A DNA stretch of 64,000 nt from the NCBI GenBank assembly GCA_024138015.1, contig JAMXBB010000006.1, positions 76,146,909 through 76,210,908 of the forward strand. Direction: 5' to 3'. A program made the position numbers and the translations under genes. The notes under the pieces are model-generated. The model searched no databases. It was not told the origin of the DNA and saw only the letters and a list, made by a program, of their open reading frames with translations. Shown piece after piece: positions 12,701 to 23,220 of the stretch. How positions within the stretch are numbered: the stretch's first letter is position 1; the number at the start of each line of letters is the position of its first letter. The stretch comes from Lumnitzera littorea (lineage: Eukaryota; Streptophyta; Magnoliopsida; Myrtales; Combretaceae).

Positions 12701-14476
12701 TTTTTGGTATTCGCCTTACTATAGACGTTGGTAAGTATTTGGGTGTCCCTATTCGTGAAGGTGGTAAGCTACAAATTTTGATCTCTCTTTCATCTTGGAA
12801 AAGTTGAGAAGAAAACTTTTTAGTTGGAAATCAAATCTCCTTAGCATGTCAAGTCAAACATTATTAGCATCTTCAATTCTCGAGGTGATAGTTAACTACT
12901 ATTCCTAAGTGGTACCCATGTCGAAGGGGTTAACTAGAAAAATTGAACAAATACATTGTGATTTCATCTAGGGAACCACTCAAGATAAAAGAAAGATGTA
13001 TTGGATTAACTAGATGAAGCTAAAGCAACCAAAAGAAAAAATAGGAGTACTAAGCTTAATGAACATTCAAAAGAGGAACAAAGCAAATTTTAGAAATTTG
13101 GTTTGGCACCTCAAAAGAAAAAGCTTTTATGGTGCTCCATTGTCACACAAAAGTATAAACTCCAACAACAAAGTTGGAAGGAAAAAGAAAGGTTCACCTT
13201 TCTATGAAGCTTTGCTTAAGGTAGTATAGTAGGTAGAGAAAAGAGTACACTTTAAAGTCAAGAATGGACAACAAGCAAGGTTTTGGAGTGACATTTGGTT
13301 GGAAGACAAACCGATTGAAGAAAGGATCTATGGACCTTTGAACAAATATGATAGAAGCATACTTATATGTTAAGTGTGGGATAATGATACTAGGTAGAAA
13401 GAAGATGTAATTAGATATCCTTTGGATAATTAGATCTACAACATGTTGGGATTTTTAAGGCTTAGTGACTTAAACAGATTGTGACATTGAGAGATGGCTA
13501 CATTAGTTAGATCAGGAATTGAGTACAAAATTTGCCTACCTTCAAATTCATAAAGAAAACCAATCCTATGAAAACTCAGAGTCTTAGCAATGGATTTGAA
13601 ACTTCCTACATAACCTAGTACTCAAATCTTGATTTGGAGAATTCTGCATAATGGACCAGCTGCGGGAGATAATATGATTAGAAGAGGGCTTTCATTCGAA
13701 CACCTCTATCCTTTCTATAAACAAGACTTAGAAACTATGTACTACCTGTATCTGAATTGTAGATAAGCTAGGAGATTATGGGCAACCTTAGACATTTCAA
13801 CTCCTTTTAATCTAATAACCTTTGAAGAGATACACAATTGGATAACAATAAACTGTAAGAGATCAAGAATGGATTGGACAAGAGTTAACCCACCAAGGCA
13901 TGTCATTTTTCTATGAAGCATTAAAGGTATCTGGAAACAACAGCACAACACTATCTTTAAGGAGGCCATTACCGATGAAGAATCCATTGAGCAAATCAAG
14001 CACAAAGCATATGAGTGGTAAGTCTTCTATTGAAAGAAAAAAAAAATTGAGGAATCAATCTTTAATCATGAATGATATTACAACAAAGGAAGGGTAGGTA
14101 AGAATTGAATGTGATGGAGCTTTCTCAGATGTTACTTCAACTTATGGCATTGGAGAATTTGCTTTGATCACAATAATATTACTATCTGGGCATTACATAA
14201 ACAGATAGTAGGCCTTTCCCCCTTAGAAGCAAAACTTAGTGCAATTAGAGAAGGATTACACCTTGCTCGAAACAAGGGCTACACCAAAGTCATATGTGTT
14301 ACTAACTTACAACAAGTGCATGAGTAGTTAAAAAACCCAAACATAGACATTAACCGCTATCATCCTATTCTACAAGATTGTAAAACTTTGCTAAACCAAT
14401 TTGATTCCATTTCTTTATGTAAGGTCAATCATGAAAGAAATGAAGCAGCTAATCTTTTAGTGAAGAAAGGGCTATA
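9702..14476 (+). pseudogene. LINE ORF2 pseudogene (EN-RT-zf-RNase H), split
   Basis: ORF2 of an L1 element: endonuclease, reverse transcriptase, zinc-binding region and RNase H. The EN start (VLAWNVRGVN-like, with Trp changed to TAG at 9732-9734) is near 9723; an intact GDFNEIFS is near 10130; FHIPSNHLDHLPILL closes EN near 10370-10410. RT shows VVKLDLEKAYDRMEWDYI near 12205-12258, but the catalytic FADD box reads FTND near 12530-12541. A zf-RVT-like part (WRILHNGPAAGDN) is near 13630, and an RNase H-like C-terminus (SPLEAKLSAIREGL) is near 14217-14260. The frame is cut by the hAT element at 11306-12043 and by many stops. The end coordinate is approximate. Confidence 0.87.
11306..12043 (+). 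mobile_element. hAT-like non-autonomous element, copy 1
   Basis: A 738-bp insertion in LINE ORF2, flanked by perfect 8-bp duplications GAGTAAAT (11298-11305 and 12044-12051), the hAT hallmark. Ends are weakly inverted: CATTATTGTTAAAATCGCGA at the left, and CAAGGTTGTCGAGCTTG when the right end is reversed; both start with CA and carry TTGT and ATTTTAC. Removing it restores the LINE RT frame (LYKVVSK ... LQPLL). No transposase. Confidence 0.85.
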
Positions 14477-14704
14477 AGATCTAAGTTTTTCCCTCTTTTT
14501 AGATCCTTTACCTCTTTTTTTCTATTCCTTTATGATGAATGGTTGCTCTTATGTTTCCCCTTCAAAATACCTAAGCTTGCGAAATTACTCCTCAACTCTA
14601 GATTTAAGATGACCTCGTTGGTTGTCTTTAACTATTGTTATCTCTTTTACTTTTATATTTAGTGCATTATCATTCTGCCAAAAAAAAAAAAATGAATGGA
14701 ATCA

Positions 14705-15336
14705 AAATTATGCTAATGTAATCTTTTGTTTGATGAAACCTACAGAATTATGCTTCCATTTTACTAATTTATTAAGTAAATCAAAATGGAACAAGATGCA
14801 TATAATGTCTAAAGTACTTATCAATGCATATGAGTTTTATCAAGTTTATTTTATTTTCTTTTTAAAATTATGATTGTACTTTTTAAGGAATATTGCAATT
14901 CGTGATTTACATGATTTTATCCGTTAGTATAGTTATAGTTAAATTCGTAACGTAACCAAAAGTTAATCAAATCATGTTTTCTTAATCTGTCTATGTTATG
15001 TGAATGCCATATATGACATGTATATGTGAACTATAGCATCAAAACACACCTATAATCCTCTAAAAAAATCCATCTCTTGAAAAGTCTAATCATGTATTGA
15101 ACTTTCCCAATTCATAATAATGAAGAAAAAAATTCACAATAATAATATTAAGAAGAAATAGCAATTATTACATAATGACCTTATTCTTCTTAATCTATGT
15201 TGATAACCTAATTACGGCTTGGGAGGAGCAGCTAACAATGGAGAGATTTTCCATAAAACTTTGCTAGTGGCAAATGGGAATTGAACATTTTCAACAAGCA
15301 TATTCACAAAACTATTGGAATAAAGTGAGCATTAGG
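14705..15336. other. AT-rich non-coding spacer between two LINEs
   Basis: No gene is seen between the end of the first LINE and the endonuclease start of the second. Some of 15200-15336 may be leader sequence of the second LINE. Confidence 0.5.
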
Positions 15337-15996
15337 ATGATGAATCTTGAGTTGATGGACTCACTTTCCTCTAACATAAAGCCATGGAATGCATAAGGTG
15401 TGAATTCTAAAGGGCAAAGAAAGGTAATGAATGATCCCTAGAACCTTTATGATCCACAAATGATTATCTTAAATAATAAGAGAATGAATCGTATAGTAGT
15501 AGAAGCTTTGTAGGAGTACTTAGGCTTCAAGAGGATATTATGTTCAAAGGCTAAAGGGTTTAGTGGTGGTATCATTATACTTTGGAAAGAAGGAAATGTA
15601 GCCATTCAAGAAAAACACATTTCCAGATGGCGAGTTCTCATGGAAGCTCAGGTACGATAGTCTATGCCTTCTTGGTTTCCTTTTACTATTCATGCTAACC
15701 ATTTATCCAAATATAGATATTCTCTATAGGATGAACTATGAGGTTAGGTTACTAGGTTACATCGGCCTTAGGACATGACAGGTGATTTTATTGAAATTCT
15801 TTATAAGAAAGAGAAATGGGGTGAAATTGATATTAATCAATATAGAGCATCTAAATAATAATCATGTATAAATGATTATGGTATGATGCACTTGGGTTAG
15901 ATAGGCCTAAATACATGTAAACTAAAAGATCTAAGCATTTGTGTGATCTCATATAAACTAGACTAGATAGAGCTTAGACCAACTATGACTAGCAGT
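15337..15996 (+). pseudogene. Second LINE, left part: endonuclease domain
   Basis: Plus-strand L1 endonuclease remnant with no ORF1 in front of it, so 5'-truncated or eroded. From the ATG at 15337 the frame reads MMNLELMDSL, then an EN block with KGFSGGIIILWKEGNVAIQ near 15545-15610 and TGDFIEILYKKEKWGEIDINQ near 15779-15840. Near 15974 RPTMTS in frame corresponds to the family's TNYDW site. The domain is cut at 15997-16001 by the gypsy element and resumes at 50605. Stops, mostly TAG, show decay. Confidence 0.85.
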
Positions 15997-16001
15997 AGAT
16001 T

Positions 16002-16910
16002 TGATACACCACGCCAAGAATGGATAATGTCTTCACATAGGAGGTGGGTCTAAGCTTGCCAAAAGCTTAAAGTAGAAGGTGATGAGGCATATGAAGGAGG
16101 AATAGAAAAGTAAACAAGCAAATGCCTACAAACAATTCCAAGGATATGATGCATTAGGACGCCTCCATAGACTCACAAAACTAGATTAATGCGATGCATA
16201 GGTAGTTCGTTGAGGTCACTTGCCAATTATCCTTACTTAAAAGTTAGGATAAGAGTAAGAAGGGAAGTATAGCATAGTGGCTCATAAAGGTAAAATATAG
16301 TATATTTAATATCAGATGATTCTTGTAGCTACAATTTATAAGGATATTTATACCCAATAATCTAAGGCAATCTTCTAAAAATGAAAAAGACAAACAAGGT
16401 ATTGTCTAAAAGAAATAAAATATAAGGAATGTAAAGGGGTATAAATAAAAAGTCAAGAAAATAAGTGATTGGTGCTATAAATGCTTTTACGTAGTTGTTT
16501 GAACAAGTAGCTATTAGCTAATGGCTAGGCTTCTAGAAGAACAAACAAAATTGTATGACCATTCGAGTTGTTGCTGAGTAAAGATGCTAAGTAGAACTTA
16601 AGATTCTCCTAAGGTGATGTTAGCTCAAATGCACCTTAGAGTACTCGGCATAAGTATTGCCTAGCAAGTGGGTAGTATATGTATGGTTAAGTAAATGAGC
16701 GAATTAGCTATGTTGTTAGTAAAGTGTAACTTAAGTTTGCATTCAATCACTAAAAGATGCAAGGTTGCTTAACTTGGCATTCTCGGTAGGTTGGTAAGGA
16801 TTAGCTTAGCTTCTTCAACTATCAAATGGAATGAGAGAATTCGCATTGTCAAACCTACAAGACTTTGAGCTTAAGCTTAGGTCAATAGTCTAATAGCTCA
16901 ATTCCTAGCA
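16002..16910 (-). mobile_element. 3' LTR of the host gypsy
   Basis: About 909 bases aligning with 45997-46821 plus 50557-50599. Shared blocks include CATAGACTCACAAAACTAG and GTTAGGATAAGAGTAGGAGG-like sequence near 16240-16260, with many transitions. Ends TGATACACC and CCTAGCA. Confidence 0.88.
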
Positions 16911-16921
16911 TCCCCTCTAGG
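16911..16921 (-). other. Polypurine tract of the host gypsy
   Basis: On the minus strand CTAGAGGGGA lies directly before the 3' LTR start, as expected for the plus-strand primer. Confidence 0.7.
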
Positions 16922-17802
16922 TTGATTTAGATTTAAGATCAAATCTAGTTGGTCTTTATTCTATTCTCCTTCAAGTCAGTAGTGGCTTAGGTTGCAATAT
17001 TAAAAGCATCAAAAACTCCATAGTCTTGAGGTAATTCAAGTTGGTAGGCATTATCTAGTATTCTGAAAAGACCTTTAGGTCAAGCAAACAATTTGCATTT
17101 CCTCTTACTTGAAAACCTTTCTTTGCCTAAGTGTAAACATACTAAATTGCCAAGTTGAAACTGTACTGTCTTCCTTCCTTTACCCTTCTCTCTCAACTTC
17201 TTAGCAGCTTGATCAATTTTCTAAGCAACCTTCTAATAGATTTATTAAAAGGGTTGTGCTTAGGCTTTTGCATCAAGGTCTTCTTGCTTAAACATGGGTG
17301 CTAGGCATAATCAAGGGCTAGTTCTGGGTTAAAACCATGGATGACTTCAAAGGGTGTTTATTTGGTGGTGCTATATACTATTTAGTTGTAAGCAAATTCT
17401 ACCATGGGCAAAATAGACATCCTAATCATTTAAGTTCTTCCCTATAGCTCAGAGCAGTAGACCCAAAGTGCAGTTGACAAACCTTATTTAGCCATTAATT
17501 TATGGGAGGCAGGAAGTGCTAAAAAGGATTTTGGGTCCTATTCGATGCTAGAGAGTCCTTTAGAAATGACTTAAAAACTTTAGGTCTCAATTTGACACCA
17601 CACTTCTTAGCACGCCGTATAAATGAACAATTTCCTACAAAAATAGAAAAGCAATAGTTGAAGTATCGTTAGTTTTAGTGCAAGGCATAAAGTGTACCAT
17701 TTTGCTGAATTTGTCCACGATGACCATCATTGAATCTTTGTGCTAATCTAAGTACAAAATTGATGCTTAACTTGGTTTAGGTCTGGTCGGGACGAGCAAA
17801 GG
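16922..17802 (-). pseudogene. Integrase, C-terminal half (host gypsy)
   Basis: Minus-strand integrase core remnant: MVIVDKFSKMVHFMPC near 17690-17740, then EIVHLYGVLRSVVSN where the family has IVSDRD, then FVNCTLG near 17460-17490, followed by the C-terminal KVFK-type region. The catalytic second Asp region shows Asp to Asn. It is cut at 17803 by solo LTR A; the N-terminal half continues at 21492. Stops occur throughout. Confidence 0.82.
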
Positions 17803-18307
17803 TGTAAACCCTACTTTTAGTAGGCCTATGATTTGATTGAGAGTACTTTCTAAACGTTCCTAAGGATCAACTAAACTAAGAACTTAAGTTTACATTTAGA
17901 AACAAATTAAATTTTTCCAATTCAAAAAAACCAATTATCGATAAAACTTGAGCTTAAAGAACTGCAATCTCTAAAGTCACTTAAGACCCTAAACCCTAAA
18001 ACAATTAAGAAATTTTGACCCTAAGTAACTAATCGATAATTTAATTTGAATAATTTCATTCAACTTTAGAAATTTTCACAATTTTATAAAAATCAAATCA
18101 TAAATTACAAAACAATATAAGATAAAAACCCTAAAACAATTTTCTATAAGACCATGCCCTTATCTTCATGTATAAGCCTTACATATAAATAAGTAAACCA
18201 ACCGATCACCTTAGATGACTTATCAATTGAAAGTTGGAATCATTTATCAATTGATAATTTATCAAAATCTAGTGATAAGACATTTTCCTTATCACCCCTT
18301 CACTTAT

Positions 18308-18318
18308 ACTATATATGG
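18308..18318 (+). promoter_or_regulatory. Putative LTR core promoter (TATA box)
   Basis: ACTATATATGG, about 505 bases from the LTR start. The same motif is at about 30880-30890 in copy B, near 47326 in copy C (as ACTACATATGG) and near 165-178 on the minus strand in copy D. A CT-rich stretch follows. Position conservation supports a TATA role; transcription is inferred. Confidence 0.5.
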
Positions 18319-20326
18319 ACAATTTTTCACAAGATTTCACATGCTTAACTTCATTAAATGAGACAAGACAATTCCATGACCCCAAAGACACTAAATGGCC
18401 GATTTGAACAAGAAGAAGAGGGGGGCCATGCTCTTGTCTTTCAACCATCAATCACTTTCTCGTACACACACCACTATTCACTCCTTAATGCTTACATCAT
18501 CAATAGTTGCAATTGTTGACTTTTGTGTAAGCTACAAGACAATAATTTCAAGACATCTTAAACACCCATTTTCCCTCATTCCCAACCGGCCACTCTTTCC
18601 CTTATTTCTCTCACTTTTAATTTCATTTTCACTTCCTCTTTCTCTCACTTGAAACAAACATAAAAGAAGAAACAACCTTAGCCCACAAAATCCTTCATTT
18701 GGCTGCCACTTCTAAGTCCCACTTACGATACTTCCATTTCCTTTCCTTGTGTCATTTTCTTCCAACATCTAAGCTCTTTTAGAATCATTAGAACCTTTCA
18801 CAAACCTTACTCCAAAGGATCAAACAACTCAAGTTTCCAAAAGGTTGCAAAAGGAGGAAGCAAAGTTAAGAGCTTAAGTGAAACCATTGTACACAACCAC
18901 CATATTTCGTTTTAAGGATGAGTAAGTGTTTCTTGTGATTAGTGGATTAGTGTTTATGTTAGGAGACTTTGACTTCTTGAAGATATGAGTATGATTGTAA
19001 GTTGTTATAACACCACAGACTATCCTAAGAAACAAACTCATGAAACCCTTTTATGAAGTTGAAACATGAGCATGTAAAGTTGGTGTTTTGTAAAGATACT
19101 TGTTTAATACTTTGAATGGAAGATTTTAAGTTAAGAAAATCTTGAAACAAGAACTTGAATGGAACATGAGCATACTGGACGTGAGGATTCAAAGGTCATT
19201 TGGATGTTAATTTTATTTCCACTAAGCTAAACATGCTCAAATCTAGACTTAAGTTAAGGAAAAATTTATCACATGAAGTTTTATGAAGAAACCAACTTTG
19301 TATGACATGAGCTATGATATGGAAGTTGTAATAAATGTAAGATCTTTTATTTCTTTGTGTAAAGCGTGAGTTAAAGAATCACCCCATGGAAGAAAAGTTA
19401 AGTTACGATTTGGATACAAGTAGTTTAAGTATATGACCTAACACCTAAACTTAAGAAAATGATGAAACAAGTTGAAAAACCAAGTGAGAACCCTTTTGAT
19501 TCATCATGACCATATCTAGAACATAAGTAAAAGACACTTAAAAACATGATAAAAATAAGTGAACAAAGTGAAAAGATCAACTAAAACAAGTATAGCAAGT
19601 ATACAAAACCTAAAACTCAAAACCGAGCCTAAAACTCTCAAAAAAAGCCTAGAACTCTAAGTTGGGTCTTCATTAAAATTATGACCAGCACTTTAAAATA
19701 TTAAGAAAGGGTGTTTTGAAGCCCACAAGAAATATAAGCCCAACAAAGTCACTAACTTTAATTTGAACAAAAAACAAGCCCATTTGACAACTTAATCCCA
19801 CTAAAGAGCTCATGAAGTGGTTGTTAGCCTTAGGAGTATAAATCAAAGTTGTAAATCAAAGTTGTAAATCTAATCTCAAGGAGTACTTTGAGCTTAGGAT
19901 AAAATCTTAAGACTAAGCCCAAAGGATTTCTCAAGTTTTCAAAAAGCCTATTTACCAAATAAGGCCCAAAAGCACTCCAAAACATGAGGATCGCCACTGT
20001 TATGGCCTGCCTTATTTCAAAAATCTAACCTCACCACATTAAAGTACACTCGAAAACGATGAAGATTGATTATAAGATAAAAAAAATTGGATTTAAAATG
20101 AAAAAGTTATATGCAATTGAACTTTTAAGTAAAAACCAGGAAAAGATACAAAAACTAGTCAAGAGTATAACTTAAGAGATTTTCCAGTATTATGATTTCG
20201 ATGATCAAGGGACACCCGTACAGAAAAGATTTGCCCCTAAATTACTTTAACTAACTGCATGACAGAGTGAATAAATCCTCGATGACTTTTTACTTGATTT
20301 TGCTTGTAGAATAGATGCACCTAAAC

Positions 20327-20350
20327 ATATATATATATATATATATATAT
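20327..20350. repeat. (AT)12 microsatellite within LTR A
   Basis: A perfect AT dinucleotide run. The same LTR position in copies B and C has shorter AT runs, so it is a locus of repeat-length change. Confidence 0.95.
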
Positions 20351-21491
20351 AAATTTGGATGCTTGTGGAATATGGGAAATAAATGTATACGAATTTGTGG
20401 ATGAATATGATGGCTTGTTAATTATATATAATAATGGGAATTGTTTGTACTAATATATACATGCAAATTGTATGGAATGAAATTGTCTTATCATCTTGAA
20501 AATCAAGTTAATCACTTATATGATTAAGAAATTAAAATGAATCATGCATTCCCCATATTGCATACGGAAAACACCGACTGCTGCTTCATGTAGAAGATGG
20601 GAAGGGACTCACAGGAGGATGAGCCTTCTGCAGGATTGGGTACTACCTATGTCATCATATATATTGAGTCTCTGTCCTAAGCTGATGGGCTTACTAGGCA
20701 CTAGGAAACGCTAATCATTAGCGAGGGGTCGGGTCTTGTGGTTTTTGCTTAGGGCGTGTGTTTGTGGATTGTGGAGGCCACGACACTACTAGACTTGGGA
20801 TTTTAAAAATATGATTTGTTATTCGGTAAATAAAGTATATACATATATATATATTTATATAAACATATTTGTTTTGGCTTAAGCACAATAGTGCAAATGA
20901 AATAAAACCTAAGGTCTAGAACCCAAATTTTGATTTGGGTTAGTTAATTATCTCCAAACCCCGACTATAGGGGGTATAATTCTAAGTCATATGTAGTTCT
21001 TAGGTCACTGCATACATTCAGGATACTGATAGTTCATGCATTCATATGATTGTACATCTAATAAATTTCTACCATGTGGTACTGACGAAGGTATTTACCT
21101 CACTAAGCTTAAGCTCACACCCCGATAGATTTCTACTGTTGTAGGAAAACCTCTTCTCTAATCTGGGTTGAGGCATGCTCGTGGTAAGTCTCGTGTAGGG
21201 ACGAGTTGGAGCGATCAGAGAGCGAAGAGGACATTTTGTAATAGAATTGTAGATATCTAGTTACTTTTATATTTTTGTTCATAACATAGATTAAAATCTC
21301 TAATGCAATTCCCTTATGAATTACATCCGTTTGTAATATTCTTTTGGTATGGGTCTCAGAAGCCCATATGATTAGTTAATTTATACCATAGAAGTAATTT
21401 TAGTTAAAATGCTTTATATTACTTGTCTATGGGCCCAGTGGTAACGTAAAATTGAAGGAGCTTTGTATGTTGTATGAAAGGCCTACAATCA

Positions 21492-22092
21492 GCAAAGGGA
21501 TTGATAGCAGACCTTTATATGGTATACGGCAACCTACCACAACAACGATACTATTGGATCATGATAAAAGGCATTGCTTTCCCTTATTAGGCACAGCTTT
21601 TGGCCCTCTTGCAAGCAGCATAGTTCTCAACAACCCGATACACATCTCATAACATCTTAGGCCAAAAGAATGTTTCATTCAATAACTCATTTGTTCTTTT
21701 CTCTCTAAAATGTCCAGAAAGCCCACTAAAATAAGCTTCTCCCACTAGCAACTCTCTCAAGGAATAGGTTAGCACACATAACTTGCCTCCTCGAAACAAA
21801 TATCCATCTTCTACATAATAGTCATCTACTATTCTTCCTTCTTCACATCATTCAAATATAGGACCAAAATGAAGGTCTTAAGGATATTTCTCTTTAATGC
21901 TTACAAATCCCATGAATCTAGTCTATGACTTAGTAAGAAGGTATGTCTTCTCAACAAGGCACTAATAACCAGATTAGTTTTTCCTTATTTATACTCAATC
22001 ACAAAACTGAAACCTTCCAGTAATTCAACCCATCGTACTTGTCCTTTTGATAGCTTGGTTTGACTTCTAAGATGCCTTAAGGACTCATGATT
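21492..22092 (-). pseudogene. RNase H end and integrase zinc finger (host gypsy)
   Basis: Minus-strand remnant joining RNase H and integrase. From right to left: NHESLRHLRSQTKLSKGQ (about 22030-22092), VRWVELLEGFSFVIEYK, then GLSGHFREKRTNELLNETFFWPKML and VENYAACKRAKSCA (about 21585-21700), the HHCC zinc-binding region. It ends where solo LTR A cut the integrase. The right edge is the nested gypsy insertion at 22093, beyond which the same frame continues at 27857. Confidence 0.85.
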
Positions 22093-22999
22093 TGATAGGG
22101 ATCAAGGACTGATCACTCGTTCCTAAGCCCGAAGGCTTTCTCATATGGTTTGTTGAGCTGTCCAAAGAGAGTTAAGTACCAAGGAGCAGTGTTTTCGATA
22201 GCCTATTTGCTGAGCTACTTCACTCTCTACACCATCTAGAAAGCTACCAAGGTGATTAGCCCACACATGGAGCTAACCCCTCCCCAATACTCTAATTCAA
22301 GCACCAAATCAAGAAAACAGCCATCTCTATAATGCCAAGGCCGAATTAAATGTGAGTTACCCCTGATCCAACCCCTATCCAACACCAGCCATCTAGGTAT
22401 CAAATTGCTGATGTCAAACAAACCTGATCAAAAGACCACCCCTACTCAGCTTATCATATTGTCAAATTTGTAGACTGAGTAGAACGTATGTGCACTGTCC
22501 TTTCTTTAACACCCATACTATCCTTTCTAATAGAGGACATTCTTTTACATGATTTTATTTTCTTATAAATTATTCTCCTTTTTGTTTAGCCAATAAGGAC
22601 CTATTCTTTGTAATTTTTGTAACTTAGGACTTATCCTAACTAGGTATTAGAAATACTCATATAATGTAATAACCGCATAATGAATACATAGAAGAATATA
22701 CTAAACTCTTTACTCTCTCTTAAGCTAAGTGTCCTTTATGCTTACTCCTGAGCTACTCTTATCTAGCCCATTCAAGCGTAAACTAGTGGCGAGTGACCTT
22801 CGACCATACTTATACATCATATCAAGTGTGACTTAAGCTCGTTTGAGGCATTATTACATCATATCCTTCATTAATGTATAGGAACCCCTACTTACCGCTC
22901 GAAAATCATTTACTTTTCAATCCATCTCACAGCTTGGATCTACACCCTTTTGGTAATGCGTGATATTGGGTCCATGTGTTCATCTACGAGCTCATATCA
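22093..22999 (+). mobile_element. 5' LTR of nested gypsy
   Basis: Aligns end to end with 26952-27856; visible differences are mostly transitions. Contains a shared block near 22535-22700 (TTTAGCCAATAAGGACC and ATGTAATA...CCGCATAATGAATACATA). Confidence 0.92.
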
Positions 23000-23002
23000 T
23001 CT

Positions 23003-23014
23003 TAGTATTAAAGC
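23003..23014 (+). other. Primer-binding site, initiator-Met type (nested gypsy)
   Basis: TAGTATTAAAGC just after the LTR, a decayed TGGTATCAGAGC. Confidence 0.65.
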
Positions 23015-23220
23015 TTAGCTACGTTTGAAGCTAGATTCTGCTACTATGATTCTTTGAGTAGTTTGTTGTTGCTCTCATGAGATAACAGTTTTATTGTTAG
23101 CTTTGAAGTTTAGTGGTTGAGAAGTGTTTTATACTCTATTTTCCCCTATTTTCAATATGCAAAACAAAGTATGGTTGATTGTTTGTTTGTTGTGTAATTG
23201 TCATTGTAAAGTAACCAACG

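Larger units (their letters stand above)
7537..14691 (+). mobile_element. L1-type LINE (RIL family), nearly full length
   Basis: Plus-strand non-LTR retrotransposon with ORF1, ORF2 and a 3' poly-A tract at about 14680-14692. Flanks ATGAGTGGAATCA (7524-7536) and ATGAATGGAATCA (14692-14704) match at 12 of 13 bases, a typical target-site duplication. The leader before ORF1 is only about 30 bases, so it may be slightly 5'-truncated. Both ORFs have many stops, and a hAT-like element has inserted in ORF2. Confidence 0.9.
17803..21491 (+). mobile_element. Long solo LTR, copy A
   Basis: About 3.7 kb starting TGTAAACCCTAC and probably ending CTACAATCA. No internal coding region. It aligns with copies B and C to about 21130 and then differs: the last 360 bases are unlike the B/C ends. 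It sits inside the host gypsy integrase, flanked by AGCAAAGG on both sides (17795-17802, 21491-21498). That overlap is longer than the usual 5 bases, so the exact right end is uncertain. Superfamily inferred only as Ty3/gypsy, perhaps Tekay-like, from length and TG...CA ends. Confidence 0.8.

Noticed and set aside
17980..18005. Interstitial telomere repeat
   Set aside because: Only two CCCTAAA-like units within the LTR; better explained as a telobox-type promoter motif.
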